A DNA stretch of 64,000 nucleotides from positions 30,261,549-30,325,548 of the forward strand of contig OX463848.1 in assembly GCA_949825065.1 (NCBI GenBank). The letters run 5' to 3'. Origin of the DNA: Odontocerum albicorne. Its lineage: Eukaryota > Arthropoda > Insecta > Trichoptera > Odontoceridae. This document shows positions 33,901 through 43,993 of the stretch, in pieces. Both the position numbers and the translations under genes were made by a program. The notes beneath the pieces were generated by a model, which saw nothing but the letters and a program-made list of their open reading frames with translations, was not told where the DNA came from and ran no database searches. The stretch's first letter is position 1. The number at the start of each line of letters is the position of its first letter.

Positions 33901-36900
33901 AGAAGTTGTCGTGAGTGGTTTCAAAAGTTTAAGAACGGTGAATTTGACATCGAAGACAAAGAACGTAGCGGAAGGCCGAAAGTGTACGAAGACGCGGAAT
34001 TGGAAGTATTATTGGATCAAGATTCGTGCCAAACGCAAGAAGAACTTGCACTTACATTAGGAGTGACTCAACAAGCAATTTCACATGGGTTGAAATCATT
34101 GGGAATGATTCAAAAAAAAAGAAATTGGGATTCATATGAACTGACACGGAGAAACTTTGAATGCCAATTTTCCACATGTGAAATGCTGCTTGCCAGGCAT
34201 AAACGAAAGGGTTTTCTGCACCATATAGTCACTGGTGATGAAAAATGCATCCATTATGATAATCCAAAAAGGAAGAAATCATGGGGATCCCCTGGTCATG
34301 CTTCAACATCTACGGCTAAGCGAAATATTCATGGAAAAAAACTCTTGTTGTGTATTTGGTGGGATCAGCTTGGTGTCGTGTATTATGAGTTGCTCAAACC
34401 GAATGAAACCATTGCTGGGGCTGTCTACCGAACATAATTGATGAGATTGATTCGAGCACTCGAGGAAAAGCGCGCCCACTACTACGCCAGACACGACAAA
34501 ATTATTCTCCTGCATGATAATGCTAGTCCACATGTTGCGGCACCGGTCAAAACCTATTTGGAAACACTCAATTGAGAAGTTTTACCCCACCCGCTGTATT
34601 CACCAGACATTGCTCCTTCTGATTACCACTTGTTTTGATCGATGACGCATGGCCTGTCTGAGCAGCACTTCACATCATATGAAGATACCAAAAATTGAGT
34701 CGATTCGTGGATAGCCTCAAAAGATGATGATGATGACTGACGCGGTATTCGTATGCTGACAGAAAGATGGGGAAAAGTAGTGGCAAGCGATGGGTACTAC
34801 TTCGAATAAAACATGAGGTTCCGTTCTTTCACAATAAATGCCCATTTTTTTATAAAAAACGGCGGAAACTTATTTGTACACCTAATAATTAAGTAATATA
34901 TTGCTCAAAAACCACTATATTATCACTATTTTTATGAACCCTAATATGTTCATTTATAATATTATGAGAGGAGAAACAAAAAACTAAATTACAATAAAAA
35001 ATTTAGTAACCAATGGGGTATAAGACTAAATTTAGTTAGTTATGAACTATAATAATACTACAATTCATAACAGACAGTATGAAATATTAAGTTTCTTTTC
35101 TGTTTTTTTAACTGTACATTAGTGTTATTGGATATATTTTGATACTTTTGTGAGTAAATATACATTAAAAACATAGATTTAAAAAAAAAATTTTATACTG
35201 ACTTAAAAAAATTAAGGTAATTAATTAAATAGGTAATAAAAAAATTAATATTATTATTGTGGTTCTTAACCCTTTTAATCCTACGGGGCCCAATTATCGG
35301 CCCCAACTGGTGTATGCGAAAAATCACACGGGTCCGATCATCGGCCTCAAAGTTTTTATTTGAATACTATTAGGTGTACAAATAAGTTTCCGCCGTTTTT
35401 TATCAAAAATTGACTTTTATTACGAATCGACCCAATTTTTGGTATCTTCATATGATGTGAAGTGCTGCTCAGACAGGTCATGCGTCATCGATCGAAACAA
35501 GTGAAAATCAGAAGGAGCAATGTCTGGTGAATACAGCGGGTGGGGTAAAACTTCCCAATTGATTGTTTCCAAATAGGTTTTGACCGGCGCCGCAACATGT
35601 GGACGAGCATTATCATGCAGGAGAATAATTTTGTCGTGTCTGGAGTAGCAGTGGGCGCGCTTTTCCTCGAGTGCTCGACTCAATCTCATCAATTGTGCTC
35701 GGTAGACAGCCCCAGCAATGGTTTCGTTCGGTTTGAGCAACTCATAATACACGACACCAAGCTGATCCCACCAAATACACAACAAGAGTTTTTTTCCATG
35801 AATATTTGGCTTAGCTGTAGATGTTGAAGCATGGCCAGGGGTTCCCCATGATTTCTTCCTTTTTGGATTATCATAGTGGATCCATTTTTCATCACCAGTG
35901 ACTATACGGTGCAGAAAACCCTTTCGTTTATGCCTGGCAAGCAGCATTTCACATGTGGAAAATCAGCGTTCAACGTTTCTCGGTGTCAGTTCATATGGAA
36001 CCCAATTTCCTTGTTTTTGAATCATTCCCAATGATTTCAACCTATGTGAAATTGCTTGTTGAGTCACTCCTAATGTAAGTGCAAGTTCTTCTTGCGTTTG
36101 GCACGAATCTTGATCCAATAATACTTCCAATTCCGCGTCTTCGTACACTTTCGGCCTTCCGCTACGTTCTTTGTCTTCGATGTCAAATTCACCGTTCTTA
36201 AACTTTTGAAACCACTCACGACAACTTCTCTCACTTAAGGCAGCCTCACCATATGCTTCTACAAGCAATCGATGCGCCTCAGCTGCAGATTTCTTCAAAT
36301 TGAAGAAGTAAATCAAAAGTTCCCGCAAATGACGCTTATTCGGCTCAAAACTTGACATTTTCGAACACAAAAAAATATGTTATACTGATAAAAATTCACT
36401 AATATTTCAAGGTCATGTTGTTGACAGATGTCCAACCTTACGATAATGACATTTTACATCTGACAATTTTAACCATAACTTACTGGTGGCGCCAACTTTT
36501 GTCAAACGGCGGTGACTTATTTGTACACCCAATAAAATTTTTTTTTTTTTATGAAATATGAAAATTACTTATTATTTTACACTCTACAGGGAGGTCTCCA
36601 CAAAAAAATTAGGTTTTTAAACTAAATATTAACTGATATAAAAAATAAAATATAAACTACTGTTTTTAGCCAAAAAATGCTTGGGATTTTTCGCACATTT
36701 TATGCGAAATATGCTGGGATTAAAAGGGTTAAAAAAAGAAGTAATAAAAACTACATACTATAAAGCTGAATCATTAAGTTCATATTCATATCCTCTGGCC
36801 ACAGCTAGCCTAACTCCGCGATCTCTCCATAAAGCTTGTAAAGCCACAGCCACTGGTGGTAGAACTCGAAATCTTAGATCAAATACACTGCGGCTCAACA

Positions 36901-39860
36901 GCACTTGCTGAGCATGAGTCTAAAAAAAGATGAACATTAAAAGATTTCCTAACAAAGTTTATAAACATTTCAATAAATTCTAACAAGATTACGAGAGATC
37001 AAAAAATAATAATGAATTCGCTGTACTAATTCACATTTAGTTTGCTTACATAGATTTTATAGTTAATTTGTTTCAAATATAATTCATTTAGTAAACTCCA
37101 TTTATTGATTAATTTTTTCAAGTCCTTTGCACATTACAGGTTTCCCTTATTTGTACAAAGACCAATGTATGGGAATAAATATATATTCACACAGGGCGAA
37201 TGTATGGAAATAAATATATCTCTGGTCTTTTTGACTATCATCAGTCCACAACCATGAGACCATTTTATTAAATTAGTCAGACCCTCTTGAAACTGTTGCG
37301 CAATATCGGTGTTTGATTCTGAATTTTCCGAGGATAGCCGACTACAAATAAATCTTGGTTCTAACTTTATGATATGCAAGCAAAGCTGGTAAGACAGTAT
37401 GATGAACTCAAGATAAAAGCAGTAGCGAGCATTGTCTGGAATGTGTGGAAAAACAATGTAGGACTGAATAAAGAAGACATAAGGAAAGAATACAGATTCA
37501 CTAGCTGTTGATTTTGTTGGTAATATGAGGATGAATTGAAAAGTTCACAGTCAAACTAAGAATGAAAACGTTGGTGAATATAGAGAGCGTGAGGTAATCC
37601 AAAATCAAATTTATGAATTTCAGCAATTGATTGCACACAGGATCTCGGCTATATCCTGTACCTCCAATTTTTGATCACTCATTATCACGGCACATATTTT
37701 GTCAATGTTCTCTGGAGTGGTAAATGTTGAAGGCCTTCCATTGAGAAGGTAATCTTCAATGCTCTCCTGAACTCAGCTAATCACTTTTTAATAGTTGTGT
37801 AAGATGGACAGGATGATCCTAATGTCTCTTGCATGTTGTCATAAGAATCATCCCCTTTTTAGAAGTACTAGATAACTGCTCTGTTGAATGAAAAGTCTAG
37901 CCAAATGAAAACGTCAGACGCTTGATACATTGATAAGGTTGGCACTATAAGATGACAATGTTACAAGAGAACTTCACGTTGAGGTTGCAAACTTTTCAAT
38001 TCATCTCCATATTACCATATGCCGAAAGGTTACAATGACCTAATAGATGAACTCAATCAGACTGGATTCTTTTTTTAAAACTTCCAGGCGAATGACAAAA
38101 GTGTTACAAACTATGCCACAGGGGGTAGTGATGATGGAGAACAAACCTTGTTCGCTGGATCTTGCAGATTGATTCTGAGGCGACCCATGCCAGCGAGCAC
38201 GTACTTCATGGAGGCCAGCAGGTTATCCAGCATAGTGGGACGGAAGGCACTTCTTTCCGCTCTGCTGAAGCCACTGCTGTGGATTATCTTCATTTGCTTC
38301 ACCAGAGTACTCTTACCACTCTCACCAGCCCCTTTAAATATCCATGTATTGCTATATTTTAGACAACATTATAAAATGTTTAAGAAAAACAAAAATTGTA
38401 TATTTTTATGAAACAAGTCATGAAAACTTATGTTGAACCTCTACAGCCTTTCAACATTACACTTTTCACACCCGAAAAGGTAAAAATTAAAGACCGGAAA
38501 TGTTTCAAGCTGCTATAGCAAACACGACAAAACTTAAATGTGGTTTGAATAATTTCTAGTTTAACACATTTTGATGAAATGTTTTTTGTGAAGGAAAATT
38601 GTCCAATATGGTGAATTGAGTGGAATTGTCCAATATGAATTGAATCCAAAATGCTGAATTTAAGACTGATTTTTATTCATGGCTTTACAAATTTAAAAAA
38701 AATATTTGAATAAATGTTATACCAGTTTTATATTTTGCAAAAATAATGACAAATGTTATTATAATTTGAGTAAGGCGAGGTAATGAAAATGATTATTTTT
38801 TTAATGTTAATATTTTTTTTAATGTTTTATTTCTATATGACAGCAAGAACATTTATAGAAACAGATTTTTGCACCTTAATAAATGTCATTGTGGTATGAC
38901 TGGAAACTAAGTTTCCAAGGATTATTACTAATTGCATATTATTATTTCGAATAGACAACTGGTATACTATAATTTCGAGTAGATAATGATACATACAGGC
39001 CAATGCAGAGCCCTTCATCAGGAGTCACACATTTCATGTTTGCAAGTATGAAGATCGTGACTCTTGAGAACAAGCTATGGGATCAGCCTGAAATGTAGAG
39101 TTATCTACTCGAGATTATAAAACATAGTGAGTAAATAATTTGAAACTATGAAATTCTCAAATTTCTTGCCATTGTGACACATCAGACTATATCTTACAAA
39201 CAATAAGACGTGTATATTGTAATATAACAAGATTCGACAATGCATACAAAAGGGTTAACTATGTTAAAAACGTTTTCTAAATATGTTAATATCGATTTAT
39301 GAGATGCTCGTCATCACCTCATCATATTTTAGCATATAAGCTGATATAGTTTGAGAAACTTCATTCTTGTGATTAACACATTATGGTTAGCATATATATG
39401 CTTAAATTCAGATTTCAATGAAAATTTGATTATGAAGAATACCTGAATATCTCAAAATTAGTTAAATTGGTTGGATTTCAGAATTCAAACCACCTGGTTG
39501 AGGTGAACCGTGTGAACAGATTCAGTAACCGTAATTGGTCAAAACAATTGCCTCGGTGCCCTATAGAGTAGAATAGACTTCCTTAGGAGTGTCATAGGAC
39601 TAATGGCATGGAAGGCTTTAACAATCAACTTTAGCCAAAACTTTTTGAGATATGCCACCGTTATTCAGTAAAAGGAGAGAAAATATAAGCATAAAAACAC
39701 CTACAGATACTTGTGGAGTAAATTTACCTAGCAGAAGTATTTTGATGACTTTACTCTGCTCCCTGGCGAAGACCCCCAGCTGACGGTCAATATCACTGGA
39801 ATGGCGCCGCGCCGCCTCCATCTCCATGCTCTCACGGTGCAGCGTTAGGCACGCACCCAT
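27780..39860 (-). CDS. Heterotrimeric G-protein alpha subunit, probably Gf class, complete, seven exons
   Basis: G-alpha subunits are membrane-anchored GTPases coupling receptors to effectors. Seven exons join in frame to 362 codons plus stop: 39860-39728, 38331-38147, 36919-36759, 33348-33220, 30806-30692, 28841-28667 and 27970-27780. All guanine-nucleotide motifs are present: P-loop [12 protein letters not shown], switch [10 protein letters not shown], switch [20 protein letters not shown] and TATDT. The start MGACLTLH offers Gly2 and Cys4 for lipid attachment. The tail ends [11 protein letters not shown]. That is unlike Gs (YELL), Gi/o (Cys at -4), Gq (YNLV) or G12/13 (LMLQ), so I favour the insect Gf (G-alpha-73B) class by exclusion. 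Introns carry two mariner families, a split MITE and LINE fragments. 38345-39726 holds nothing recognisable. The exon 2 donor GTTTGT is weak. Confidence 0.9.
28667..28841 (-). CDS. G-alpha exon 6 (NKxD motif)
   Basis: Encodes [35 protein letters not shown] and ends RNYFPHYK. Asp of NKLD gives guanine specificity. Acceptor TTTTACAG, donor AAG|GTAAGG. Confidence 0.93.
28973..30247 (-). mobile_element. mariner element B, irritans-like (G-alpha intron 5)
   Basis: 1275 bp, close to a full-length mariner. Terminal repeats start ACACGTCGATCAATAAGTCC and are flanked by TA at 28971-28972 and 30248-30249. Minus-strand pieces: [62 protein letters not shown] and [19 protein letters not shown]. The third catalytic Asp is kept. 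Small deletions and frameshifts break the frame, for example at 29617 and in the HQDNAPCHKS region. It lacks the SINE carried by copy A. Confidence 0.93.
30272..30560 (+). repeat. Unclassified dispersed repeat, copy 2 (G-alpha intron 5)
   Basis: Aligns with 15105-15385 over nearly its whole length; see that entry for shared landmarks. It adjoins the mariner B end at 30247. Confidence 0.7.
30692..30806 (-). CDS. G-alpha exon 5 (switch II)
   Basis: Encodes [20 protein letters not shown], then [18 protein letters not shown]. The catalytic Gln of GGQ is intact. Acceptor CTTTCTAG, donor GTG|GTAAGA. Confidence 0.93.
30945..31385 (-). mobile_element. Non-LTR retroelement 3' fragment (family L1w), copy 2
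   Basis: The 3' signature (CATCACGCCATTTCCCTG on the plus strand) is at the left end. Minus-strand remnants follow of the region before the C-terminus (degenerate ILKEG..., KQIY, MNEE). Full of stops. Lies in G-alpha intron 4, between exons 5 and 4. Confidence 0.7.
32015..32690. mobile_element. TTAA-flanked MITE (piggyBac-like ends) with internal duplication
   Basis: The ends read TTAACACATTGT and, reversed on the other side, the same 12 bases, then CGGG against GCGGG. TTAA at 32015-32018 and 32687-32690 fits the piggyBac-type target site. 676 bp, in G-alpha intron 4, no transposase. Confidence 0.75.
32168..32478. repeat. 157-bp direct tandem duplication inside the MITE
   Basis: Two nearly identical units (about 32168-32324 and 32325-32478), each starting ATAGAACTATCTATATCTTT, differ by only a few bases. 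A short array of ATCTTATAAG units follows at about 32483-32535. Confidence 0.9.
32880..33095 (-). mobile_element. Non-LTR retroelement 3' fragment (family L1w), copy 3
   Basis: Plus-strand landmarks TCATTCACTCGATCCAGCTG and ATTTGTTTTATCAAATTTTC match the same region of copies at 30945 and 50543 (C-terminal WLDQ...ILK and KQIY in the minus frame). Heavily mutated. It ends about 125 bp before G-alpha exon 4. Confidence 0.6.
33220..33348 (-). CDS. G-alpha exon 4 (switch I)
   Basis: Encodes [20 protein letters not shown], then [19 protein letters not shown]. Holds the switch I Arg and Thr. Acceptor TTTTTTAG, donor AAG|GTAAGT. Confidence 0.92.
33598..34885 (+). mobile_element. mariner element, mauritiana-like, copy 1 (G-alpha intron 3)
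   Basis: 1288 bp, full length for mariner. Ends TTGGGTGTACAAATAA and the reverse, flanked by TA at 33596-33597 and 34886-34887. The plus-strand transposase starts at 33772 with [20 protein letters not shown] and keeps [74 protein letters not shown] and [10 protein letters not shown]. It is broken by a stop at 34435 and by several Trp- and Gln-to-stop changes afterwards. It lies antisense to G-alpha. Confidence 0.93.
35266..36732. mobile_element. TTAA-flanked MITE interrupted by a mariner (G-alpha intron 3)
   Basis: The outer ends carry a 16-bp inverted repeat TTAACCCTTTTAATCC with TTAA at 35266-35269 and 36729-36732. The left arm (35266-35369) holds two similar 19-bp subterminal units, GGGCCCAATTATCGGCCCC and GGGTCCGATCATCGGCCTC. 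The right arm (36535-36732) holds a small TTCGCA...TGCGAA hairpin. A mariner occupies 35370-36532, so the MITE itself is only about 300 bp. Confidence 0.8.
35370..36532 (-). mobile_element. mariner element, mauritiana-like, copy 2, inside a MITE
   Basis: Closely matches copy 1 (33598-34885) in the opposite orientation but is 1163 bp. About 125 bp after KNWVDS, near the transposase C-terminus, are deleted. Flanked by TA. The minus frame starts [20 protein letters not shown] and reaches [12 protein letters not shown], then an in-frame TGA. It reopens with [47 protein letters not shown] and [12 protein letters not shown]. It preserves Trp and Gln codons that are stops in copy 1. Inactive because of the nonsense codon and the deletion. 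Confidence 0.93.
36759..36919 (-). CDS. G-alpha exon 3 (helical domain)
   Basis: Encodes [39 protein letters not shown] and [11 protein letters not shown]. Matches the G-alpha pattern of A-L-W-x-D-x-G-V and L-N-D-S. Acceptor TTTTTTAG, donor TA|GTATGT. Confidence 0.9.
37134..37379 (-). pseudogene. Non-LTR reverse transcriptase fragment (jockey-like)
   Basis: The minus frame contains [20 protein letters not shown] followed by [13 protein letters not shown], matching the L-x-x-L-x-x-W...G-L-x-x-N-x-x-K-T block that follows the RT active site in jockey/CR1-type elements. No ends visible. Lies in G-alpha intron 2. Confidence 0.55.
37518..38017 (-). mobile_element. mariner-derived deletion element (MITE-like), G-alpha intron 2
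   Basis: 500 bp with about 25-bp imperfect terminal repeats (TGGTAATATGAGGATGAATT against TGGTAATATGGAGATGAATT). The minus strand retains a fragment of a mariner N-terminal domain: [34 protein letters not shown]. The catalytic domain is missing, so it is an internally deleted derivative of a fourth mariner family in this window. Confidence 0.75.
38030..38135 (-). repeat. Decayed tRNA-derived SINE next to G-alpha exon 2
   Basis: The minus strand shows CCCCTGTGGCATAGTTTGTA, aligning with the SINE A-box region (CCTCTGTGGCGTAGTTGGTA) at 13222. The body marker CAGACTGGATTCTTTTTTT corresponds to CAGACTGAAAATC. Box B is lost. It lies about 12 bases downstream of the exon 2 donor. Confidence 0.5.
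38147..38331 (-). CDS. G-alpha exon 2 (P-loop, start of helical domain)
   Basis: Completes [20 protein letters not shown] and continues [19 protein letters not shown] to LQDPANK. Acceptor TTTAAAG, donor AAG|GTTTGT. Confidence 0.9.
39728..39860 (-). CDS. G-alpha exon 1 (N-terminus)
   Basis: Encodes [20 protein letters not shown] to VIKILLL and splits the P-loop Gly codon. The donor is CTAG|GTAAAT. A splice acceptor (TTTTTGTAG) just upstream at about 39894 suggests that the ATG lies in a second transcript exon. That exon would also hold an out-of-frame upstream ATG. Confidence 0.85.
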
Positions 39861-40559
39861 CTTGCCGCACCATATGCACCACAGACCATCTACAAAAATT
39901 GTACAATTATTTTTGATGAGTGAAAATGAAAAACACAACATATTTTTTTAAACTGATAAAAAAAAGTTTGACACATTATTAAGTAAACTTTGCAAATATG
40001 TTCAACACACTTATGCGCCTAGTACCAAAGAAATTTTAAATCTAGTAAACCATCACATCTAGTAAACTTTAAATCTAGTAAACATAAGTGCTGCACAATA
40101 AAAATGAATGTATTACAAAATAACAGTTTTTAATCTATTAGCTATAGTTCGATTATTACATTTTTGAAGTTGAATCAGTTGAAAAATGAAATTTTCTAAA
40201 ATTGTCATTTTAGAAATTTCTTTTATTATATTGACTCATAATTGCATTAGTGACTTTTATGTGGTAGCAACAATCATCCTAGTGTAGGTGGATTGCCTAT
40301 AAATAAAAATAATAACATTGATACTTGGATGCAATTTAATTGAACAATAATATCAACAGGGGTAATCTAATAATTAGAATGATTATTTTTCATTGGATGG
40401 TCTTTCAGGGTTGTATCCATAATCAAGGCTCTATAGCAAAACTAAAAATGCTATATAAGGAGAGCTGGTGGTCCATCTGAATAGATCAGGTTTACTACTG
40501 GAGTCTGGTAGGGATGTATTGATTCCCTTTATACATATTTACCATTCTTATTGATTTTT
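39861..40559. promoter_or_regulatory. Upstream region of G-alpha
   Basis: A possible acceptor at about 39894 (minus) implies a 5' noncoding exon further right that I could not locate. Otherwise AT-rich without features. Confidence 0.3.
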
Positions 40560-41170
40560 TACTCAGAAAGTCCATAAAGGGCATGAGGGGTCTCCCAATG
40601 GCACAAAAGTTAGCAATTAATGGAATTGTGGAGGAGCTGGGCGATTATGTCATGCCCTGATAAAAAAAAATCTAACAGTTGTTGTTGAATTTAAGTATTT
40701 GGGTGCTAAAATTACTGAGAATAGGGAGTCTTGTGAATGAGCTAATTATTACAATAGTTGCTACCAGTGGTGCCTTCAACAATATGAAGGTTATATGGGA
40801 TTCTTCAGTGATAGATATTATAAGTAAAATGTAAATTTAAAAACAATATTCTAAAAAGGAACTGAATAATTGTTGTAGAAATGTGTGCACTGAAAATAGC
40901 TGAGGTGACAGTGCCGGAGTGATTAGGTATGAATGTGAACTTAAGGCTGATGTATTAAGTAAGATTAAGAAGAGCACTTTGTAATGGTTTGGGATTATAG
41001 AACGAATGAATGAAGAAAGACTAACAAAACAAATATACAAAAATGTGCGTAGAAGGCCTTGTAGAGGAAGACCAAAGAAAGTATGGTTGGACCAAATGAA
41101 TGATATTTTGAAAGAAGGAAATTTTAAGTCAGAGAGTTATATACGAAGATGCCTGACTCGAATAGATGAC
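40560..41170 (+). mobile_element. Non-LTR retroelement fragment (family L1w), copy 4
   Basis: The longest plus-strand remnant. It begins with RT pieces RKSIKGMRGLPMAQKLAING and VEFKYLGAKITENRES, and ends with MNEERLTKQIYKNVRRRPCR and [20 protein letters not shown]. Stops and frameshifts throughout. It links the RT domain at 13860 to the C-terminal fragments elsewhere. Confidence 0.78.
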
Positions 41171-41210
41171 ATGAGAAAATTATACCTGTTGAACCCTTTT
41201 TTAAAATCTT

Positions 41211-42062
41211 TTTGAGATATTCAAACTTGACAATTATATGCAATTTTATGGTAAATTGTAGTAATATTATCAAGCTTACACTACATATTTTAAAATATCG
41301 AAATTCACTAGGTATGGATGTGCCCATTGGTTTTTAATAAAAAACATACTTGAAAACATATTTATTTATTTGAAGAATAAATTATTTCCAAACGCTTGAT
41401 TATAATATCATTAAGTAAATTTAAGAGTACAAAATTTTAAAAAGTCAATAAAGAATACTAAAATTTAAAGAATTTATCTACAAATTGAAGAAGCTAAATG
41501 ACACGTGTGAACAAAAAAGTTGAAGAGTCTGTCCTTTTTGTCAGTCTGACATGAAAATGGTATGATACTACTATGTACGTTAAACACAATAGATGATAAA
41601 AAATGTGTTCGGATTCGGATAAGTTAGTAAAATAAGTCATTTGGATGCACAGGATGTATGTGTCATTGCTTGTGCTAAAAACGTATGTTAAAATTATTTA
41701 ATACTTTCATGCGAAAATTATTGCTAAAAGAGACAGGGGAATCACTTTGTAGAACTTGAAAATAAAATTATAGCTCCAAGAAGTAGGAAAATCAATACCA
41801 AGAAGACCATATAAAACCGAATGACATACAAATATTTCATGGAGATAATTTACTTTGAAATAAGATTCTATACTCAAATAACAAAATAAATTTTGGCAAG
41901 AATTTTTTTTAATTAACTTATATGTATCGTTTTACCTATAAGTATTTATACTATTCATTTTCCATATTACGTGAAGTTTTTATTAACGCAGTTTTTATTG
42001 TGAGAAGAAAGCTGGCTATAATGTAATTCCCCAAAGCCTTTCATATCTCAATGGTTTATATA
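41211..42062. other. AT-rich intergenic DNA
   Basis: No gene or repeat recognised. Confidence 0.5.
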
Positions 42063-43049
42063 CTTATTTATTTAACATTTTTATTGCAAATACAATCTGG
42101 CGGGCTTATTGCCAGGCGGCAATCTCTTCCAACCAATCAGACAAAAGTAAATGAAGCAAGTTACGTGGTCGCATAAATCATTCAAATGACTATCCATCCC
42201 CACGGAATCCACAAACATACGTGAGCACATGTCCACGAACCCCACAAAGACGGACAATCACCCGAACATTCTTTTTCATATAAAGTGAGATATTATCAAT
42301 CAAAAGGAAAGGAAGGGATGGTGGAGAGGAAAGGAAAAGAAAAATCAGGAATGAAACACGTTATTTTACTGACTAGAAATTAAGAGGTTTTTCAGTCGCT
42401 TCTTAAAGCATGCCAAGGACGGAGCGAGTCTTATATTGGTTTGTAACTGATTCCAGAGTCTCACTGCATGGACAGTAAAGGACGACGTAAAGAAAGAGGA
42501 GCGGTGAACTGGAAAGGCCAATAAACAATCTCTGTTTGAGCGTAGCGCTAATCCATGATTAGAAAGACGCTGAAAATTCTCGGCGAGATAAGAGGGGGCG
42601 GCGGGACAGTTAAGGATATTATACAATAGAGACAGTATGTGAATTTGGCGTCTATTTCTAACATTCAACCAGTTCAATGCCTTCTGGTATGAAGTTATAT
42701 GATCGTACTTACGTAGGTTGAAAATGAATCCTAGGCACACATTTTGAAGACGCTGTAATTTGTCCAGCTGTTCCTCTGTAACATCCAAGTAACATACGTC
42801 CGCATAGTCCAGAATCGGAAAGAGCAGAGATTGTACGAGTAAAATTTTGGTTTCGGTTGGAAGGAATCTTTGCAACACTTTAAGGGAATGAAAGCTGAAG
42901 AAGATCCTTCGGCTTACCTCATTTATTTGATATCGCCATGAGAGAGTGTTATCTATTAGCACTCCTAGGTTTTTAACAGTTTTATGTAATGGTATGATAG
43001 AACTAAGATAATAATTGGAGGAAGTAAGTCCGTGTTGAATTATATTCAT
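42063..43049 (-). mobile_element. 5'-truncated non-LTR retrotransposon (CR1/jockey-like)
   Basis: The minus frame of 227 codons (43049-42366) is open. It holds the end of an RT ORF: VKNLGVLIDNTLSW, FPILDYADVCYLDVTEEQLD, KLQRLQNVCLGFIFNLRKYD, LYNILNCPAAPSYL, and a C-terminal W-N-Q-L block followed by CFKKRLKNLLISSQ. About 300 bp of 3' UTR end in GGCAATAAGCCCGCCAGATT, then an AATAAA-rich tail. The terminal 40 bp match the SINE tails at 8021 and 13040. The uninterrupted frame suggests a younger insertion than the other LINEs here. Confidence 0.85.
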
Positions 43050-43602
43050 CGAATAAAAATAATATTTTAATTAAAATTAACCATATCACGATATACACAA
43101 TTCCAATGAGAAAGTAATGTTATTTATCTAAGAGTTTTCTTTAACCACTCCATATTGTTCGCTTTTTCTCGTATCATTGAAATAAATATGAACTGAATTA
43201 TAATTATGAAGAGGTTGAATATGAAACGTTCTACATTCAACATATGAATTTCTAAAACTTTGCGCATGATTTCACTTTCAAAAAATTGTGTTCAACTGTT
43301 TGAAAAACGTAAATTGTTAAATATTGTAATTCATTAAGAGGTATTTTTTTTAATGTTCTTATCGATGTTTTGTTTTAATACGGAGATATAATAGGTTTCA
43401 AACAAAATACTCACTTTAATATTATTTATCACTGTCAAACAAAGCGAAAGGTACGCGAAAAATGGTCAATCCAAGATGACATATTGCATAAACAACAGAA
43501 ACAAACAAATAACATAGACTAAAAATGCTAAAGCTCGATTCAAATAGTATCCTAATATTTTATACTTACATTATTTTATGTAAAGTGAGGATAAATCAAA
43601 AT
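43050..43602. other. AT-rich intergenic DNA
   Basis: No gene or repeat recognised between the LINE and the foldback MITE. Confidence 0.5.
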
Positions 43603-43837
43603 TATAGTACCCGGCGGTAAGTAATACACATCGGGCTTAAGAAAGGTACTGTCGGACATAATCGGCTAACTTCGGCTTTGTAGAGCGTCATCTCTGTCAT
43701 TCATACACGTGTTCCGTCGCGAGACTGCCAGCGTATTGTGTGAGAGAGACGACGCTCTATAAAGTCGAAGTTAGCCGATTATGGCCCACAGTCTCTTTCT
43801 TAAGCCTGATGTGTATTACTTACCGCCGGGTACTGTA
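43603..43837. mobile_element. Foldback MITE, copy 2
   Basis: Same palindromic structure as 3624-3865. The right end is CCGCCGGGTACTGTA, the left end carries one change (TATAGTACCC). 235 bp. The centres differ between copies, while the arms remain highly similar. Confidence 0.85.
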
Positions 43838-43993
43838 GCATTCATTTTATATCTCACTTTATATGGAGCAATAAAGGGAAGATGTTTGCCATAAAAAATA
43901 ACAAGTAATATTTGACATTATTTATAACAAAACAAATAGAAGCTTAGGAGGAAAACAAATATCAAACGTGTTTACAATGAGAAAGCATACATG

